From a virus: a DNA stretch of 21,812 bases. Shown piece after piece: positions 20,401 to 21,812 of the stretch. The notes below the pieces were generated by a model. The model was not told where the DNA came from and did not search any database. It saw nothing but the letters and a program-made list of their open reading frames with translations. The position numbers and the translations under genes were made by a program. The DNA lies in the IMG/VR virus record IMGVR_UViG_3300005511_000092, positions 1-21,812 of that record; one strand, given 5' to 3'. Each line of letters opens with the position of its first letter. The stretch's first letter is position 1.

Positions 20401-21812
20401 TACGGCCGGCAGCGCAATCCGACGCGGGATGCCGATCGCGCCGAGCTGGGGCGCCTGCGCCAGCTGGTGAAGCTGCAGGAGAGCATCGACCGCCTGACCA
20501 CCGGCCAGAAGCCGCTGACCGGAGCGCGCCGCGGGCAGGTGGCTGAGGAGGTGCGCCAGAAGCGTGCGCAGCTCAACCAGATGCTGAAGCAGGCCGGCCT
20601 GAACCCGGCAGCATCACCAGAGCGCCAGGCCGCGCTGCGCCAGAAGCGCATCGAGAACTTGAACGCGCGGATCGCCGACCTGCAGGACCAGATCGCCACC
20701 GGGCGCCGGCCGGCGGGGCGCCAGCGCGCTGCCAGCGGCGATGCCGAGATCCAGGCGCTGCGCAACCGCATTAACGATCTGACCGCCGAGCGCAATGCCG
20801 TCGATGCCGAGGCGCGCCGCGCCGCGCGCGACCCGGAGGCCATCTACCAGGGCCAGCGCGGCCGCGCCATCGAGAGGGAGATCGAGAAGATCCAGGCACG
20901 CATCAAGGCCGACGACTACGCCCATGCGCCGCGCATGCCGCGCCAGCTGTCCGAGGCCAACCAGCGGGCCGCCTACGAACTGGACAAGGCGCGGCAGGAG
21001 TTCCGCAACCGGCAGTTCATGGCCGACCTGGCCAACCGCTCCGGCTGGGCCAAGGCGCTGGACAACACCAAGTCCGGCGTGAACCTGGCGCGCGCCATCC
21101 AGACCGGCCTTGACCTGTCCGGCCTGCTGCGCCAGGGCGGCGTGGTGACGTTCTCCCACCCCATCCGCGCCGGCTCTGCGATCCCGGACATGCTTCGCTC
21201 GTTCATTTCTGAGCGGAAGGCGCACGCCATCGAGCAGGACCTGAAAGCGCGGCCAAACGCGCCGCTGTACCGCAAGGCCGGCCTGGACATCACCGAATCC
21301 CACGGCGAGATGTCCAAGATGGAGGAGCAGTACATGACCAGGTGGCTGGATAGGCTGAACTACCAGCCAGGCCAGCCGGTGCGCAACGCAGCGCGCCGTA
21401 CGGTCAACATCGCCCTTGGCCCGATACGCGGCTCGGGGCGCGCCTACGGAACCGTCCTGAACAAGCTGCGCGCCGACACCTTCGATGCGATGGTGGCCAC
21501 GCTCTCGCGCGACGGTCAGGCGCCAACGATGGATGAGGCCAAGGCCATCGCCAACTACGTCAACGTGGCCACCGGCCGCGGCAACCCCGGTCGGATGAAG
21601 CAGTTCGCCTCGGACCTCAACACGGTGTTCTTTGCGCCGCGCCTGGTCCTGAGCCGTTTCCAGTTCCTGACCGGCCAGCCGCTGTATGGCGGCACGGCGC
21701 GCACGCGCGCGCTGGTCGCGCAGGAGTATGCCCGCTACCTGACCGGCATGTCGCTGGTCTACGGCCTTGGCTACTTGTGGCACCATGCCCAGGACGAGGA
21801 CAAGGACGAGGA
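17473..21812 (+). CDS. Giant ejection / polyvalent protein with GNAT domain (3' truncated by window)
   Basis: I translated this frame from ATG 17473 to the window end and found no stop, giving at least 1446 residues. In order: two VDFDPF repeats (7-12 and 24-29); a Gly/Ala-rich, membrane-active-looking stretch (about 75-118); helical segments to about 310; an Ala/Pro/Glu linker; a GNAT-like domain (about 457-540, acetyl-CoA loop QRRGVAT at 493-499); a Pro-rich linker (555-595); very long coiled coils (657-1160); and a C-terminal part with NYVNVATGRGNPGRM and FFAPRLVLSRFQ, ending in a hydrophobic segment (YLTGMSLVYGLGYLW). That last part resembles the LPD38-type domain of phage polyvalent proteins, from memory only. 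It is probably injected and may form a trans-envelope channel or act in the host. Confidence 0.85.
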   Translation, partial: MAKLTAVDFDPFDEKKTAPSLTPVDFDPFSDAPRADFSGVSSRVIPAAPEGFLDRTGDYLRQQQAKPLAQRLQETPGQILGGVESFGRGLASGFNNLGGSAALIGAMPVAAGIDLLTGHAPGTGPAGEAVGRYVDSSYANAQRLLAEDPRRDNPLTIIPQAAGAVIPDLAAAMATGGESAAVRPAIQTGLRDAVLASAERAVDQGVRASIIPSVNRGTQLGQQVIQAGGTPAEAMAALGSGAAANSLAFLAPAATSGSLPARLAQGALVEPAAGYLQTQLENLALPDRLGLDQQYDAQQAITDAFMGAGLGGMTGERAPEPLNDPVAMRGAPAPVSDLSPSARAVGGFDEARLTPVERAPEFVDEPAPRAAVTAPAPEARETARPSPAPDVRESVAPDSGAATLAREEVLSEPATDTRVALEPQAPQETREVVAKTPRGEFRLEDRPAVAGRDFSEFGQIREVTAYDGDTPIGTLVYANDGTPPTVEVNPEYQRRGVATAMLKLAREQGGVLGAADTGMSGRGRPTYRTDEGQAFRSAADESSVQFFAPEQQASPAAPATPQAEEALAPVSQPIPMPAAPPAAEAPPPAPRESTGIKHAVTDMERAREGRDPISRELRQSNEQTYGEAMQRRTEDPTWTASLIERHKTSTTPGTLTATEQMALLQDKVALRQERDAAATRVGNDRLPESERAAAKAAWLRAEQAINDIDVVTSEAGSNIGRALQIRQRMLRDDFSLEAMERRERAVRGRPLTQAEHAQLVQLSERIKGLERDLEAARKAVEDHDATRGVKQAYESILKEVVGQSRTAARAGKPKLDVMRERAEKSRAEIRKSLGQFNSGVDPALFGHLVNIGAYHVADGAVRLKDWMTRMKAELGDVFERVRDILPDVFAASRMSDRAAETQFKADARTGEALTPTDIAAEVDPENVTTANVRDLALAHIRSGLRGEDAVMKAVHGDLEDAGAGLTEREVRQLFSEYGRQRNPTRDADRAELGRLRQLVKLQESIDRLTTGQKPLTGARRGQVAEEVRQKRAQLNQMLKQAGLNPAASPERQAALRQKRIENLNARIADLQDQIATGRRPAGRQRAASGDAEIQALRNRINDLTAERNAVDAEARRAARDPEAIYQGQRGRAIEREIEKIQARIKADDYAHAPRMPRQLSEANQRAAYELDKARQEFRNRQFMADLANRSGWAKALDNTKSGVNLARAIQTGLDLSGLLRQGGVVTFSHPIRAGSAIPDMLRSFISERKAHAIEQDLKARPNAPLYRKAGLDITESHGEMSKMEEQYMTRWLDRLNYQPGQPVRNAARRTVNIALGPIRGSGRAYGTVLNKLRADTFDAMVATLSRDGQAPTMDEAKAIANYVNVATGRGNPGRMKQFASDLNTVFFAPRLVLSRFQFLTGQPLYGGTARTRALVAQEYARYLTGMSLVYGLGYLWHHAQDEDKDE
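17482..17562 (+). repeat. Two VDFDPF peptide repeats at the N-terminus of the giant protein
   Basis: The decapeptides LTAVDFDPFD (residues 4-13) and LTPVDFDPFS (21-30) are coded at 17482-17511 and 17533-17562. The core VDFDPF is identical while the codons differ at several third positions, so the peptide rather than the DNA appears conserved. This suggests a short binding motif. Confidence 0.7.
18841..19110 (+). other. GNAT acetyltransferase-like domain within the giant protein
   Basis: Residues 457-546 read as a GNAT core: strand IREVTAYD, strand PIGTLVYAND, strand TVEVNPEYQ, the acetyl-CoA loop QRRGVAT and a helix AMLKLAREQ. Pro/Ala-rich linkers flank it on both sides. By hand count 18841-18960 is about 60% GC, lower than the linker before it (about 80% in 18421-18480), which fits a separately acquired module. 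Confidence 0.65.

Noticed and set aside
1-21812. Search by eye for CRISPR arrays, insertion sequences, integrase, reverse transcriptase/DGR repeats, tRNAs and attachment sites
   Set aside because: No regularly spaced direct repeats, transposase or integrase motifs, reverse-transcriptase motif or tRNA cloverleaf were seen. All clear genes are structural or lysis genes.

Overview
The window is a continuous, all-plus-strand late (morphogenesis and lysis) module of a tailed bacteriophage, or of a prophage of the same type. I read it as a short-tailed (podovirus-like) phage. It has a large portal, a P22-gp4-like adaptor, a propeller-type tail protein and a run of ejection (internal virion) proteins, while no tail tube, sheath or tape-measure gene is visible. 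The DNA is very GC-rich, with strong G/C preference at third codon positions and genes that abut or overlap. This suggests a high-GC Gram-negative host: a spanin pair is present, so the host has an outer membrane. A xanthomonad, pseudomonad or Burkholderia-like host would fit, but the host is inferred.

Layout. (1) 1-2336, packaging: the tail end of an unknown gene, an unknown 125-aa protein, a 34-aa membrane peptide and the large terminase. (2) 2355-8020, head: portal, scaffold, a 160-nt non-coding leader with several inverted repeats, the major capsid protein followed by a strong terminator, then two small unknown proteins. (3) 8025-9860, lysis: a hairpin region that can pair with the endolysin Shine-Dalgarno, a GH108-type endolysin, a single-TM coiled-coil protein, a holin candidate, and overlapping inner and outer spanins. 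(4) 9857-14158, connector and tail: a small GT-A glycosyltransferase-like gene, an adaptor with a large extra N-terminal domain, and two consecutive tail genes that together look like one propeller protein carrying EPxW repeats and a CBM-like insertion. (5) 14155-21812, ejection: a T7 gp13-like GNAT-fold protein, two small helical proteins, a cupin-like protein, a 396-aa helical protein and a giant protein (more than 1446 aa) with an internal GNAT domain that runs off the window.

How it works together. The terminase pumps DNA through the portal into a shell built from capsid protein on the scaffold. The adaptor and propeller proteins close the portal and form the short tail. The ejection proteins are packed inside and delivered with the DNA. 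The holin, endolysin and spanins open the three envelope layers. Most genes from 8.07 to 16.27 kb overlap by 1 to 25 nt, so they are probably translated in a coupled way from a long message. Only the capsid gene is set apart by a leader and a terminator.

Points I consider least ordinary: the structured capsid leader, the mutually exclusive hairpins over the endolysin ribosome-binding site, the tail propeller split across two genes with an EPxW unit interrupted by a CBM-like domain, the glycosyltransferase-like gene between lysis and tail genes, and the GNAT domain inside the giant ejection protein. No tRNA, CRISPR array, insertion sequence, integrase, reverse transcriptase or attachment site was recognised. 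Long minus-strand open frames are GC-driven shadows.
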